A stretch of DNA of 64,000 nucleotides, taken from assembly GCA_938017985.1 (NCBI GenBank), contig CALIKS010000001.1, forward strand, positions 86,745 through 150,744. Reading direction: 5' to 3'. Source of the DNA: an uncultured archaeon. GTDB lineage: Archaea > Thermoproteota > Nitrososphaeria_A > Caldarchaeales > Calditenuaceae. The notes below the pieces were generated by a model. That model made no database searches and was not told where the DNA came from. It saw nothing but the letters and a program-made list of their open reading frames with translations. Each line of letters opens with the position of its first letter. Position 1 is the stretch's first letter. A program made the position numbers and the translations under genes. Positions 1 through 7,249 of the stretch are shown here, piece by piece.

Positions 1-506
1 ATAGAGAACAACTAATTTATATGCTTTCAGAGGCCTATTCTGCCATTCAAGATGCTTACATAAGGCTTGGACCGACAAGGTTTGAAAGCATAGCGACAAC
101 AATTCCAGAAACATTGACAATAGACATAAATAAATATTCAATGATGGGGATCACCATTCCGACAATAGAGGTTGCACAAAATATAGAGACTCGCTATCCA
201 TACAGTATTGCCGATACCTCAATAAGTCTGGATGAAGCAGTAAGAAAGATGCAAACAATTATTCCAATGCTCTGTAATGCAGCAGCAACGGAAAATGCAA
301 TATTCAGAATCGCAGAAGAATTAAGAAAGACACAAAGGCTCTTAAACGCGCTTGAATACGTAGTTATACCTAGGTATAATTCAGCTATCCACGAAATAAC
401 AATGACGCTTGACGAGATGGAGAGAGACTACTTTACTAAGTTAAAGCATGTTAAAAGAATGCTCGAGAAGAGAGCATCAAGCACGACTAAACTTAAATCA
501 TCCTAA
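1..506 (+). CDS. atpD: A-type ATP synthase subunit D, 5'-truncated
   Basis: Central-stalk subunit D of the archaeal A1Ao ATP synthase, part of the rotor that transmits torque between the catalytic A3B3 head and the membrane ring. The frame is open through the left window edge, so the first residues lie outside; the visible Met at position 21 is internal. What remains (about 160 residues) fits the C-terminal three quarters of a family of roughly 200 residues. It is almost wholly alpha-helical, with the typical long C-terminal helix pair rich in Leu, Glu and Arg. A tiny coiled-coil gene and subunit K follow, which supports an ATP synthase locus. Confidence 0.85.
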   Translation, partial: REQLIYMLSEAYSAIQDAYIRLGPTRFESIATTIPETLTIDINKYSMMGITIPTIEVAQNIETRYPYSIADTSISLDEAVRKMQTIIPMLCNAAATENAIFRIAEELRKTQRLLNALEYVVIPRYNSAIHEITMTLDEMERDYFTKLKHVKRMLEKRASSTTKLKSS

Positions 507-521
507 GCAAAAATAAAAAAC

Positions 522-662
522 ATGGAAGAAGAACTATCTAAACAAATAGACCAGATTTTTGAAGAAATAGAAAAAACCATCACATCTAAAATCGAGTCGT
601 TTAAACAAGAACTTCGCAACAAGTCAGAAAAAATAATTAAAGAAAACGAGAACCAAAAATGA
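522..662 (+). CDS. Small coiled-coil protein beside ATP synthase subunit D
   Basis: Reading frame of 46 residues starting MEEELSKQIDQIFEEIEKT and ending KENENQK. It is entirely polar and helical, with Ile/Leu/Phe at heptad-like spacing and alternating Glu and Lys, so a single coiled-coil helix is expected. It begins 16 bases after the subunit D stop codon and ends just before tRNA-Arg, and subunit K follows. Position and coiled-coil character suggest a short peripheral-stalk (subunit H/G-like) component, but this is inference: archaeal H subunits are usually about 100 residues. It may instead be a lineage-specific accessory peptide. Confidence 0.5.
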   Translation: MEEELSKQIDQIFEEIEKTITSKIESFKQELRNKSEKIIKENENQK

Positions 663-689
663 AATATTCGTCACGACCACTGAAGATTA

Positions 690-764
690 GGGCCCGTGGC
701 CTAGCTTGGATAAGGCGCCGGCCTCCGGAGCCGGAGAACGCGGGTTCAAGTCCCGCCGGGCCCG
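690..764 (+). tRNA. tRNA-Arg (anticodon CCG)
   Basis: Full cloverleaf by eye. The acceptor stem GGGCCCG (690-696) pairs with CGGGCCC (757-763), with G discriminator at 764. The anticodon stem CCGGC/GCCGG holds loop CTCCGGA, giving anticodon CCG for Arg codon CGG. The T arm is GCGGG-TTCAAGT-CCCGC. No intron and no complete encoded CCA. It lies between genes of the ATP synthase locus. Confidence 0.95.
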
Positions 765-867
765 CATAGGCCATTACTTTTGTTTTGCATTAGTTTCTTC
801 GAAAAGGTTTCATCGAGTTGGAATGCATGTATATATTGAGCTTGATTTAGTACTACAGGTGAGATGC

Positions 868-1167
868 ATGAATAAGGATTTAAGGATCGTATTGCTAGGA
901 ATGTTAATCATGTCTTGTTTGTTGCCGACAGCATATGCTGCCGAGGCTGAGACTAATGCGACTGTGAGTAAAGTCTTCGGTGCTACAGTTGCCTTCTGCG
1001 TTGCAGTCGCGGCCGCTGGATTTTCGATATCTAAGGCGGGGTCTGCTGGCTTAGCCGCCTCAGCTGAAAGACCTGAAGTCAGAACCGTGGCCATCATTAT
1101 TGCCGCATTCGGAGAGGCATTAGCTATCTATGGGATAGCAATCGCGTTCTTCATCCTAAGCGCATAA
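868..1167 (+). CDS. atpK: A-type ATP synthase subunit K (c-ring proteolipid)
   Basis: Membrane rotor subunit that carries ions across the membrane in the A-type ATP synthase. The 99-residue protein has an N-terminal hydrophobic segment (about residues 5-24) ending TAYAAEA, which resembles a cleavable signal, then a two-helix hairpin. The second helix contains FGEALAIYG with Glu83, the expected ion-binding carboxylate. The polar loop after helix 1 holds the AERPE segment typical of the family. The ATG at 868 is chosen because upstream codons of the same frame run into tRNA-Arg. It is a single-hairpin form, not a duplicated proteolipid. Confidence 0.9.
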   Translation: MNKDLRIVLLGMLIMSCLLPTAYAAEAETNATVSKVFGATVAFCVAVAAAGFSISKAGSAGLAASAERPEVRTVAIIIAAFGEALAIYGIAIAFFILSA

Positions 1168-1255
1168 ATAATTCAAATTCACTTTTTCAATAATGAAATT
1201 TTTAGGAGGCGAAAGATAAATAAGTGAATAATGTGTTTCATAGTTTGGGTACACT

Positions 1256-1329
1256 GCCCCGGTAGCTCAGGCTGGGAGAGCGCCCGGCTGAAGACCGGGA
1301 AGTCGCCGGTTCAAGTCCGGCCCGGGGCA
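1256..1329 (+). tRNA. tRNA-Phe (anticodon GAA)
   Basis: The acceptor GCCCCGG (1256-1262) pairs with CCGGGGC (1322-1328), with A discriminator at 1329. The anticodon stem CCCGG/CCGGG encloses loop CTGAAGA, giving anticodon GAA. The T arm GCCGG-TTCAAGT-CCGGC is canonical. No intron is visible, and CCA is not encoded. Confidence 0.95.
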
Positions 1330-1358
1330 TAATTTAGTTAAATCGAAAATTTAGTGTG

Positions 1359-2252
1359 TCATAATGTAGAATTTAGAATTATTGCGATGAAGATTAGTGC
1401 TAGGTAGGGGCTTGTAAATTTGAAGAGGCTCCAAGTATTTGTATGGGTCGGTGAGAAGAATAGTCTTAAGCTAAGATACAGCAGCGCAATGCTTAATGGA
1501 GCCGTAATCACTAGGTATAACAAACCAAATTTTATAGGGTCTAATAAATATAGGAGGAAGTTGAAGAGTGCCATTAGGATAGATGTCGATGCAATGCACC
1601 TGATTGCTTTGTCTTCAGAAATTATAACCGGCAACATTGGAATATTGGCTCTTGCATAGTCATCCTTGTATTTTAAAGCAAGGCTCCACACGTGAATCGG
1701 TATCCATAATACTACGATCGAAGCAAGTAGAAATCCCTCTAATGTGAGCTGATTTGTTGCAGCGACGTGCCCCATCATGGCCGGCGCGCCTCCTGCAAAG
1801 CTGCCTAGAAAGATGTTTAATGGAGTCCTTCTCTTCGACAATAAGACATATATCACGACATAATCGAAAATGCCAAATATCAAAAACGCGAGGACGTACA
1901 AATTAATCGTTAAAGACAACATGACTGATATTACTATTAATATTAATCCAAATGCGAGTGCTTTCTCCGGCGGATTTATCTGACCTGAAGGCAGGGGCCT
2001 CCTCATAGTTCTACGCATTATTCTATCGATATCGATTTCAAAATAATTTGCCACAGTTTCTGCTCCTGCAGAACCGGAAATTAAAATTGCGAGGATAAGA
2101 ATTATCTTCTCGAGTGGTGGAATGCCGTCTGTGCCTAAGAATAATCCACCAACACCAGTAAATACTAACAGCCACCAGACTCTGGGCTTCGTGACGCGGA
2201 AATATGTTTCAAGGGTCTTTGTGAGGTGAGAAAGCGATGAAGCTTGACTCAT
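1359..2252 (-). CDS. ctaB: Protoheme IX farnesyltransferase (heme O synthase)
   Basis: Adds a farnesyl group to heme B to form heme O, a cofactor of heme-copper terminal oxidases; integral membrane UbiA-family prenyltransferase. The signature ANYFEIDIDRIMRR followed by RRPLPSG is the Asp-rich substrate/Mg site with the heme-O-synthase-type Arg motif. Hydrophobic helices cover the rest of the 297 residues, the usual family length. The frame extends to an upstream Met at 2327, but a TATA box at 2274-2284 is centred about 26 bp before the internal Met at 2252, so a leaderless start there is preferred. It implies an aerobic or microaerobic electron-transfer chain elsewhere in the genome. Confidence 0.88.
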   Translation of the reverse strand: MSQASSLSHLTKTLETYFRVTKPRVWWLLVFTGVGGLFLGTDGIPPLEKIILILAILISGSAGAETVANYFEIDIDRIMRRTMRRPLPSGQINPPEKALAFGLILIVISVMLSLTINLYVLAFLIFGIFDYVVIYVLLSKRRTPLNIFLGSFAGGAPAMMGHVAATNQLTLEGFLLASIVVLWIPIHVWSLALKYKDDYARANIPMLPVIISEDKAIRCIASTSILMALFNFLLYLLDPIKFGLLYLVITAPLSIALLYLSLRLFFSPTHTNTWSLFKFTSPYLALIFIAIILNSTL

Positions 2253-2273
2253 TATTTGGCAAAATAGTGTCCC

Positions 2274-2284
2274 AATAATATAAG
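2274..2284 (-). promoter_or_regulatory. TATA box of the heme O synthase gene
   Basis: On the minus strand the segment reads CTTATATTATT. Its centre is about 26 bp upstream of the ATG at 2252, the spacing expected for an archaeal leaderless transcript. This decides between the two possible start codons. Confidence 0.5.
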
Positions 2285-2330
2285 TTTGTGTTTCATGCTG
2301 CAAAATGATATTTCTTGTTTGGCTCAATAC

Positions 2331-2340
2331 TTTTATTATA
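2331..2340 (+). promoter_or_regulatory. TATA box of the SDR gene
   Basis: TTTTATTATA is centred about 26 bp before the ATG at 2362, so a leaderless mRNA is predicted. Together with the minus-strand box at 2274-2284 it forms a compact divergent promoter. Confidence 0.5.
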
Positions 2341-2361
2341 GATTGTTTATATTAATTATTC

Positions 2362-3141
2362 ATGCATAAAATTCTAGATGGTAGAGTAGCAATAATTACT
2401 GGGAGTTCCAGAGGGATAGGGAGAGCAATAGCTTTAAGATTTGCGAATGAAGGGGCAAGAGTTGTATGTAACTATGTGTCTCATGAGGGTAAAGCAAAAG
2501 AAGTCGTAGAGCAGATAAAATCTATGGGTAGTGAAGCATTAGCCATAAAGGCAGACGTAGCTTCTAGAGAAGAAGCTGAACAACTCGTAGAGGCCACCGT
2601 CAAGTACTTCGGAAGATTAGACATATTGGTAAATAACGCTGGAATACTTATTAAGGGCGGAATCTTTGATGATTTATCAATTCTTGATAAACTCATAGAC
2701 GTAAATGTTAAAGGAGTAATAAATTGTACTAGGGCTGCTGCAAGAATAATGATGGAGCAAAGATATGGTCGCGTCATAAACTTGTCTTCAATCGCTGGGA
2801 TAGGGACCTCAGCGAAAAATACCACTTACTATGCAATCAGCAAGGCAGCGGTCATAATATTAACCAAACGGCTTGCTTTAGAATTAGGAGAATATGGAAT
2901 AACGGTGAATGCAGTAGCGCCTGGACTAATAATGACGGATATGGTTAAAAGTCAAAGCAAAGAGGAGCGTGAAAGTATTTTGAGACTGGCGCTTGAAAGG
3001 TCAGTCTTAAGGAGAGTGGGCAAACCAGAGGATGTAGCATCATTAATTACTTATTTGGCTTCCGAGGAGGCAGGGTACATCACAGGACAGATAATCACTA
3101 TAGATGGTGGAAGAACAGATTTCCTGACTCGCTCCTGCTAG
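2362..3141 (+). CDS. Short-chain dehydrogenase/reductase (FabG-like)
   Basis: NAD(P)-dependent oxidoreductase of the classical SDR family, 259 residues. Visible features are the Rossmann glycine motif TGSSRGIG (13-20), NNAG (91-94), catalytic Ser143 in INLSS, and the YxxxK pair Tyr157/Lys161. The C-terminal GQIITIDGG is typical of 3-oxoacyl-ACP reductase-like members. In archaea such proteins act on varied ketones or alcohols, so the substrate cannot be assigned. It stands alone behind its own TATA box, divergent from heme O synthase. Confidence 0.85.
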   Translation: MHKILDGRVAIITGSSRGIGRAIALRFANEGARVVCNYVSHEGKAKEVVEQIKSMGSEALAIKADVASREEAEQLVEATVKYFGRLDILVNNAGILIKGGIFDDLSILDKLIDVNVKGVINCTRAAARIMMEQRYGRVINLSSIAGIGTSAKNTTYYAISKAAVIILTKRLALELGEYGITVNAVAPGLIMTDMVKSQSKEERESILRLALERSVLRRVGKPEDVASLITYLASEEAGYITGQIITIDGGRTDFLTRSC

Positions 3142-3202
3142 ATTGGATGAAAAGATATATGAGTAAAAGAGATTACCAAAAGGTTAGTGAGTGTGTCAAG
3201 CT

Positions 3203-3469
3203 ATGAAAAGAGACGATGCTTTGTATATTTCAAGACTTGTTTTAGGATTATTTATGGGATTCATGTCCGGGATTCTATCAGCATCAATGTCATGGATCTT
3301 GATAATCATCCTTGGGATAATGGTTTACGTCTTAACCGTCCCAATCTCAATAAGATTAGCTATTGATTCTACCAAGACTCAAAAGAGGAACGCAGCTCTA
3401 AACGGTATTGGAACATACGCACTCTTCTGGATAACTGGATGGATATTGTTTTATAACCTCATTTATTAA
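3203..3469 (+). CDS. EMC6-like small membrane protein
   Basis: Integral membrane protein of about 88 residues with three hydrophobic segments, the first two forming a tight hairpin and the last near the C-terminus (GTYALFWITGWILFYNL). The arrangement and the GIGTY...W motif resemble the archaeal EMC6-like family, related to a eukaryotic ER membrane-insertase subunit; the assignment is from memory and is moderate. An in-frame GTG at 3191 is an alternative start. A TATA-like ATATAT near 3155-3160 predicts a short leader. Its neighbours give no functional clue. Confidence 0.55.
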   Translation: MKRDDALYISRLVLGLFMGFMSGILSASMSWILIIILGIMVYVLTVPISIRLAIDSTKTQKRNAALNGIGTYALFWITGWILFYNLIY

Positions 3470-3495
3470 TGAGCAACCACGTCATTTTTAACTTT

Positions 3496-3855
3496 CTACT
3501 TTAATTTATGAGGAACTGGAATCTTATCTATATTGTTCAGAATTATTTTCCACACTTCGATATAGGCGTCTTGCTTACCCAATACATTTATTGATGTTTC
3601 TTTAATAACCTTTAGAAATTTTTGAGAATTAGTCACAGCATCTCCATTCGTGTATAGTTTGAAGAGCAATGAGTCCTTGTCCTCAGAAGTATATGAGAAA
3701 TAGAGACCATAAAGAGCAAGGTAAGCTCTTTTTTCTTCTTCAGTACTAATTCTTCTTTTCAGTGATGCTAATATTTTCTCTGCATCTGTTATTCTTCCTT
3801 CAAATAACGTCTTTGCGAATTTCAAAACTATATTTCTAAGACGTTCATTATCCAT
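3496..3855 (-). CDS. Hypothetical alpha-helical protein
   Basis: Product of about 119 residues that I do not recognise. It is rich in Lys, Leu and Ile, has no Cys pairs or membrane segments, and should be all-helical. The N-terminal half (ERLRNIVLKFAKTLFEGR and following) looks like paired helices of a TPR-like or HEPN-like fold, which is only a structural impression. The Met at 3855 is preferred over 3867 because a TATA-like box at about 3878-3887 lies 26 bp upstream. It is read in the same direction as radA, which begins further upstream. Confidence 0.6.
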   Translation of the reverse strand: MDNERLRNIVLKFAKTLFEGRITDAEKILASLKRRISTEEEKRAYLALYGLYFSYTSEDKDSLLFKLYTNGDAVTNSQKFLKVIKETSINVLGKQDAYIEVWKIILNNIDKIPVPHKLK

Positions 3856-3899
3856 GTAGATTATCATGCATGTCGTAGTTTTAAACCTAACTGAGTTTT

Positions 3900-4901
3900 T
3901 TAACGTCTTTCTTTATCTGACTCTTCTACGTCTTCCACTCCATTAGTAGTTATCTTTATTAAGACTTCACCTTCTGGCAAGTATGGGCTTGATATTAATC
4001 GCACTATTCTCACATTCTTACCAGCAGTCTTACGAATAAAGAGTCTTGTATGACTGGTATGTCCAACTATATGTCCACCAACAGGTGAAACAGCAGTAGG
4101 TGCAAAGAACTCATCTGGACGCGCCATTACCTGATTCGTAACTACAGCTACTGCATTAAAGGCCCTTGCAAGTCTGAGAAGCTTATGCATGTGTTTATTT
4201 AGTTTTTGCTGTCTTTCGGGAAGCATCTCTCTTCCTGCATACTCACTCCTGAAATGAGCTGTTAAGGAGTCGATTATGATTAGCTTGACGTTATTCTCCT
4301 TTATTATTTTATCCGCCTTGTCTAATAATAACATTTGGTGATCTGAGTTATATGCCTCTGAAAAAATGATTCTTTCTGACACTCTATCAAAATCCAGTCC
4401 AAGATGCTTCGCCATCTGTTCGATTCGCTCTATTCTAAAGGTGTTCTCTGTATCTATATAGAGGGCCGAGCCGTCTAGACCTCCTTTTTCCGGAGGTAAC
4501 TGAACATTTACCGCTAATTGGTGACATATCTGGCTCTTGCCTGAGCCGAATTCTCCGAAGAACTCAGTTATTGATTGTGTTTCTAATCCACCGCCTACAA
4601 GAGCGTCGAGAGCCTTGCTTCCTGTTGTCAGTCTCCCTATATTACTTTTAATAGAGGCTAATTCTTTAGCAGTTACCCACGAGATCTCTATTGATTCTCG
4701 TGCAAGATTTATTAGCTCAGCTGCTTTTTTCTCTCCTATTCCTGCTGCTTCAAGTTCACTGATAGTAGCTGTTGCTAATGCTTCTATAGTAGAGTAGCCG
4801 ATCTCCTTAAGCTTCTCAGCAGTTGCCGGCCCTACACCTGGTAGCTCAGAGATATCCGTGAATACTGGATGCTTGTCCTTCACTTTCTGAGGCAACTCCA
4901 T
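3900..4901 (-). CDS. radA: DNA repair and recombination protein RadA
   Basis: Archaeal RecA/Rad51-family recombinase that forms filaments on single-stranded DNA and performs strand exchange. The 333 residues show an N-terminal helix-hairpin-helix domain (PGVGPATAEKL near 21-31, second hairpin GIGEKKAAEL), the Walker A motif GEFGSGKS (116-123) and the Walker B LIIID (207-211). The C-terminal region has the VVTNQV and VSPVGGH segments typical of RadA. There is no intein. The start at 4901 sits about 26 bp after a TATA box on the minus strand (4922-4929), fitting a leaderless mRNA. It is divergent from the PAC2 gene. Confidence 0.97.
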   Translation of the reverse strand: MELPQKVKDKHPVFTDISELPGVGPATAEKLKEIGYSTIEALATATISELEAAGIGEKKAAELINLARESIEISWVTAKELASIKSNIGRLTTGSKALDALVGGGLETQSITEFFGEFGSGKSQICHQLAVNVQLPPEKGGLDGSALYIDTENTFRIERIEQMAKHLGLDFDRVSERIIFSEAYNSDHQMLLLDKADKIIKENNVKLIIIDSLTAHFRSEYAGREMLPERQQKLNKHMHKLLRLARAFNAVAVVTNQVMARPDEFFAPTAVSPVGGHIVGHTSHTRLFIRKTAGKNVRIVRLISSPYLPEGEVLIKITTNGVEDVEESDKERR

Positions 4902-4921
4902 ACAAAATCATGTATAAGGTA

Positions 4922-4993
4922 TATTTAAGCAATAGCCGGTTGCCTGAAAATAAAATAAACAATCTCTTGGTTGATTGAACTAATGTTAATATG
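4922..4993. promoter_or_regulatory. Divergent promoter pair, radA and PAC2 gene
   Basis: Two TATA boxes point outward. The minus-strand CTTAAATA (4922-4929) is about 26 bp before the radA start, and the plus-strand GTTAATATG (4985-4993) is about 26 bp before the ATG at 5017. Both spacings predict leaderless transcripts. No clear operator palindrome is seen between them. Confidence 0.45.
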
Positions 4994-5016
4994 GTTCTAA
5001 GCCCTATGATTCTTTA

Positions 5017-5775
5017 ATGCTTAGGTCTGGGCTAACACTGATTAAGAAACCAGAAAATAAGAGGAGGCTGATAGTAATTGATATATCTCCTTCTCCAGGA
5101 GTAGTTGGGCTGATAGTTAGCAATCTATTTACTGATTCGCTGGCTTCAGAAAAAATTGCAGAAATATCCTCACCGCATTTTCCTCAGGTCACACTTATCA
5201 ATAATGATGGAATAGCCTCTCTACCAAAAGTAGAGATTTATGATATAAAGACAGCGAGTAATGATGTATCTTTATTGTTAATAACTCGCAACTTTCTGGT
5301 TGATTCAAATGAAGCAGGTGATGAGGCGTCACAACTAATACTAGAAGTTTTAAGAGATAGTAAAGTTTCTGAAGTAATTCTTTTATCAAGTGCAAGAATT
5401 ATGGGGACGGGAGACGTATTTGTATCTTCAACCATCCTTGATTTTACTCGTACATTTTTGCAACTTGGCGCGAAGACAATACCTAATATGGAGGTTCTAC
5501 CCATCGACAGGCTAGCAGCCTCGCTTCTGTTTAAACTCTTTATAAAAGGTACGCCTGTAACCCTACTAATTTCTGACACCGCAAGCTATATGCCCGACCT
5601 ATCTGCCGCAAAAAGGCTCATTAAATTATTATCAAGATATCTCGGAATATCTATAGATGTTGCCAAGCTAGATAAAGAGATAGAGAGACAAAAGATAATT
5701 TTTGAAGAAATTGAGCGGGCTTTAAGAGAAGAATATAAGGAGAGAGAGGGGCGCCCACCATCATACATTGGATAA
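5017..5775 (+). CDS. PAC2-family protein (proteasome-assembly-chaperone-like)
   Basis: Cytosolic protein of 252 residues with the archaeal PAC2 layout: an N-terminal beta segment (RLIVIDISPSPGVVGLIVSN), a central alpha/beta core with LLLITRNFLVDS and VILLSSARIMGTG, and a charged helical C-terminus (IERQKIIFEEIERALREEY). Eukaryotic PAC2 helps assemble the 20S proteasome alpha ring; archaeal homologues may have a related chaperone role, but this is not established. No proteasome gene is in the window. It is transcribed from its own promoter and followed by the glcDEF-like operon. Confidence 0.75.
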   Translation: MLRSGLTLIKKPENKRRLIVIDISPSPGVVGLIVSNLFTDSLASEKIAEISSPHFPQVTLINNDGIASLPKVEIYDIKTASNDVSLLLITRNFLVDSNEAGDEASQLILEVLRDSKVSEVILLSSARIMGTGDVFVSSTILDFTRTFLQLGAKTIPNMEVLPIDRLAASLLFKLFIKGTPVTLLISDTASYMPDLSAAKRLIKLLSRYLGISIDVAKLDKEIERQKIIFEEIERALREEYKEREGRPPSYIG

Positions 5776-5836
5776 ATTTATGATATAGATTTGCAATAAA
5801 AAGTTATAAACATTGATAAAATATTACTTAAGGGAC

Positions 5837-7249
5837 TTGATTGATAAGAAAGTTCTAGACGAGTTGGAAAATGTTGTAGGGCCTGACAGGATCATTTATG
5901 ATAAATGTGAACTTCTGACATATGAATGCGACGCACAGACATTTTTTAAAAAACCGCCAGACGTAGTTGTATTTCCCATCTCAACCGAAGAAGTATCAAA
6001 AATAGTAAATATATGTATAAAATATAAAATCCCATTCCTACCGAGGGGTGCCGGTACAGCTCTCTGTGGTAGCGCTGTAGCCATCAGAGGCGGAGTCATG
6101 CTCGCCTTAACAAGGATGAATAAAGTCCTTGAAACAGATCTTGAGAACCAAAGAGTGACGGTGGAGCCTTATGTGACTGCAAATGAATTAACATCCTTAC
6201 TCTCTAAATATGGCTTTTTTTACGCTCCTGACCCTGCTAGCTATATCGTTTCCTCAATAGGTGGAAATATTGCCCATAATGCTGGAGGCAATCACTGCAT
6301 TAAATATGGCGTCACAACGAATCACGTAGTTGGATTGGAGGTCGTCCTTCCAAACGGCGAGGTCATAGAACTGGGTGGTAAAGCGCTAGACCCTCCCGGT
6401 TATGACTTGGTTGGACTAATGGTTGGCTCAGAGGGTACATTAGGAATAATTACAAAAGCTATTCTTAGAATATTACGCCGACCACCGGCCTCAGCTGCTA
6501 TACTAGCAATATTCGACTCAATAGTCGACGCTTCAAATACAGTGTCAGAGGTCATATCGAGTGGAATAACGCCAGCCGCCATAGAATTCATGGATCAATT
6601 AGCAATTATAGCAGTGGAGTCCGGAGCAAGAGCATGCGGACTACCTAAGGATGCGGCTGCAATATTGTTGTTTGAAGTCGAGGGGTACGAGGAAGAATTG
6701 GACATGTTGGGACGAAGAATAATAGAGATTTGTGAAAAGAATAATTCAAAAAGTGTAAAGATGGCGAAAGACATTGATGGCATAGCGAGACTAATGGCTG
6801 GACGTAAAGCGGCTTTTGGGTCAATGGGTAATCTTGCACCTGCTTTTGTAGTCGATGATGGTACCATCCTTAGATCAAAATTACCAGAAGTAATGCAAAA
6901 GATAAAGGAGAAAAGTGAGGAAAGCGGTTTAAAAATTGCAAATGTCTTCCACGCAGGGGAAGGGAATCTACACCCATTAATTTTATATGACCCAAGAAAA
7001 AAAGAAGAGGCTGAAAAAGCATTAAAGGTCGGGCTTGACATTTTAAGACTCTGCTTGATTATTGGAGGAACAATTACAGGAGAACATGGAGTAGGCATTG
7101 AAAAAATTGAGCTAATGCCTATTCAATACACGGCAGAGGAGCTCAGAAAAATGGCAATTATAAAATTAATTTTTGATCCACATATCTTATGCAATCCTGG
7201 AAAAATAATACCAGAAAAATTCTTTATGGAAGTGAATAAACATGAATGA
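5837..7249 (+). CDS. FAD-dependent 2-hydroxyacid dehydrogenase, GlcD-like
   Basis: Flavoprotein subunit of a glycolate/D-lactate-type dehydrogenase, about 470 residues. The FAD-binding type 4 (PCMH) domain carries PRGAGTALCG and SIGGNIAHNAGG. The C-terminal FAD-oxidase domain carries HAGEGNLHP and GEHGVGIEK, the His-containing catalytic motifs of the family. The frame also contains an upstream TTG at 5813, but the TATA box TTATAAA (5804-5810) is too close to it; the TTG at 5837 fits a TSS near 5833. It overlaps the next gene by 8 bases and forms an operon with GlcE-like and GlcF-like genes. Glycolate, D-lactate and other 2-hydroxyacids are all possible substrates. Confidence 0.85.
   Translation: MIDKKVLDELENVVGPDRIIYDKCELLTYECDAQTFFKKPPDVVVFPISTEEVSKIVNICIKYKIPFLPRGAGTALCGSAVAIRGGVMLALTRMNKVLETDLENQRVTVEPYVTANELTSLLSKYGFFYAPDPASYIVSSIGGNIAHNAGGNHCIKYGVTTNHVVGLEVVLPNGEVIELGGKALDPPGYDLVGLMVGSEGTLGIITKAILRILRRPPASAAILAIFDSIVDASNTVSEVISSGITPAAIEFMDQLAIIAVESGARACGLPKDAAAILLFEVEGYEEELDMLGRRIIEICEKNNSKSVKMAKDIDGIARLMAGRKAAFGSMGNLAPAFVVDDGTILRSKLPEVMQKIKEKSEESGLKIANVFHAGEGNLHPLILYDPRKKEEAEKALKVGLDILRLCLIIGGTITGEHGVGIEKIELMPIQYTAEELRKMAIIKLIFDPHILCNPGKIIPEKFFMEVNKHE

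Noticed and set aside
6595-7098. Open frame of 167 codons opposite the GlcD-like gene
   Set aside because: Shadow of a well-supported flavoprotein gene; no motif or start signal.
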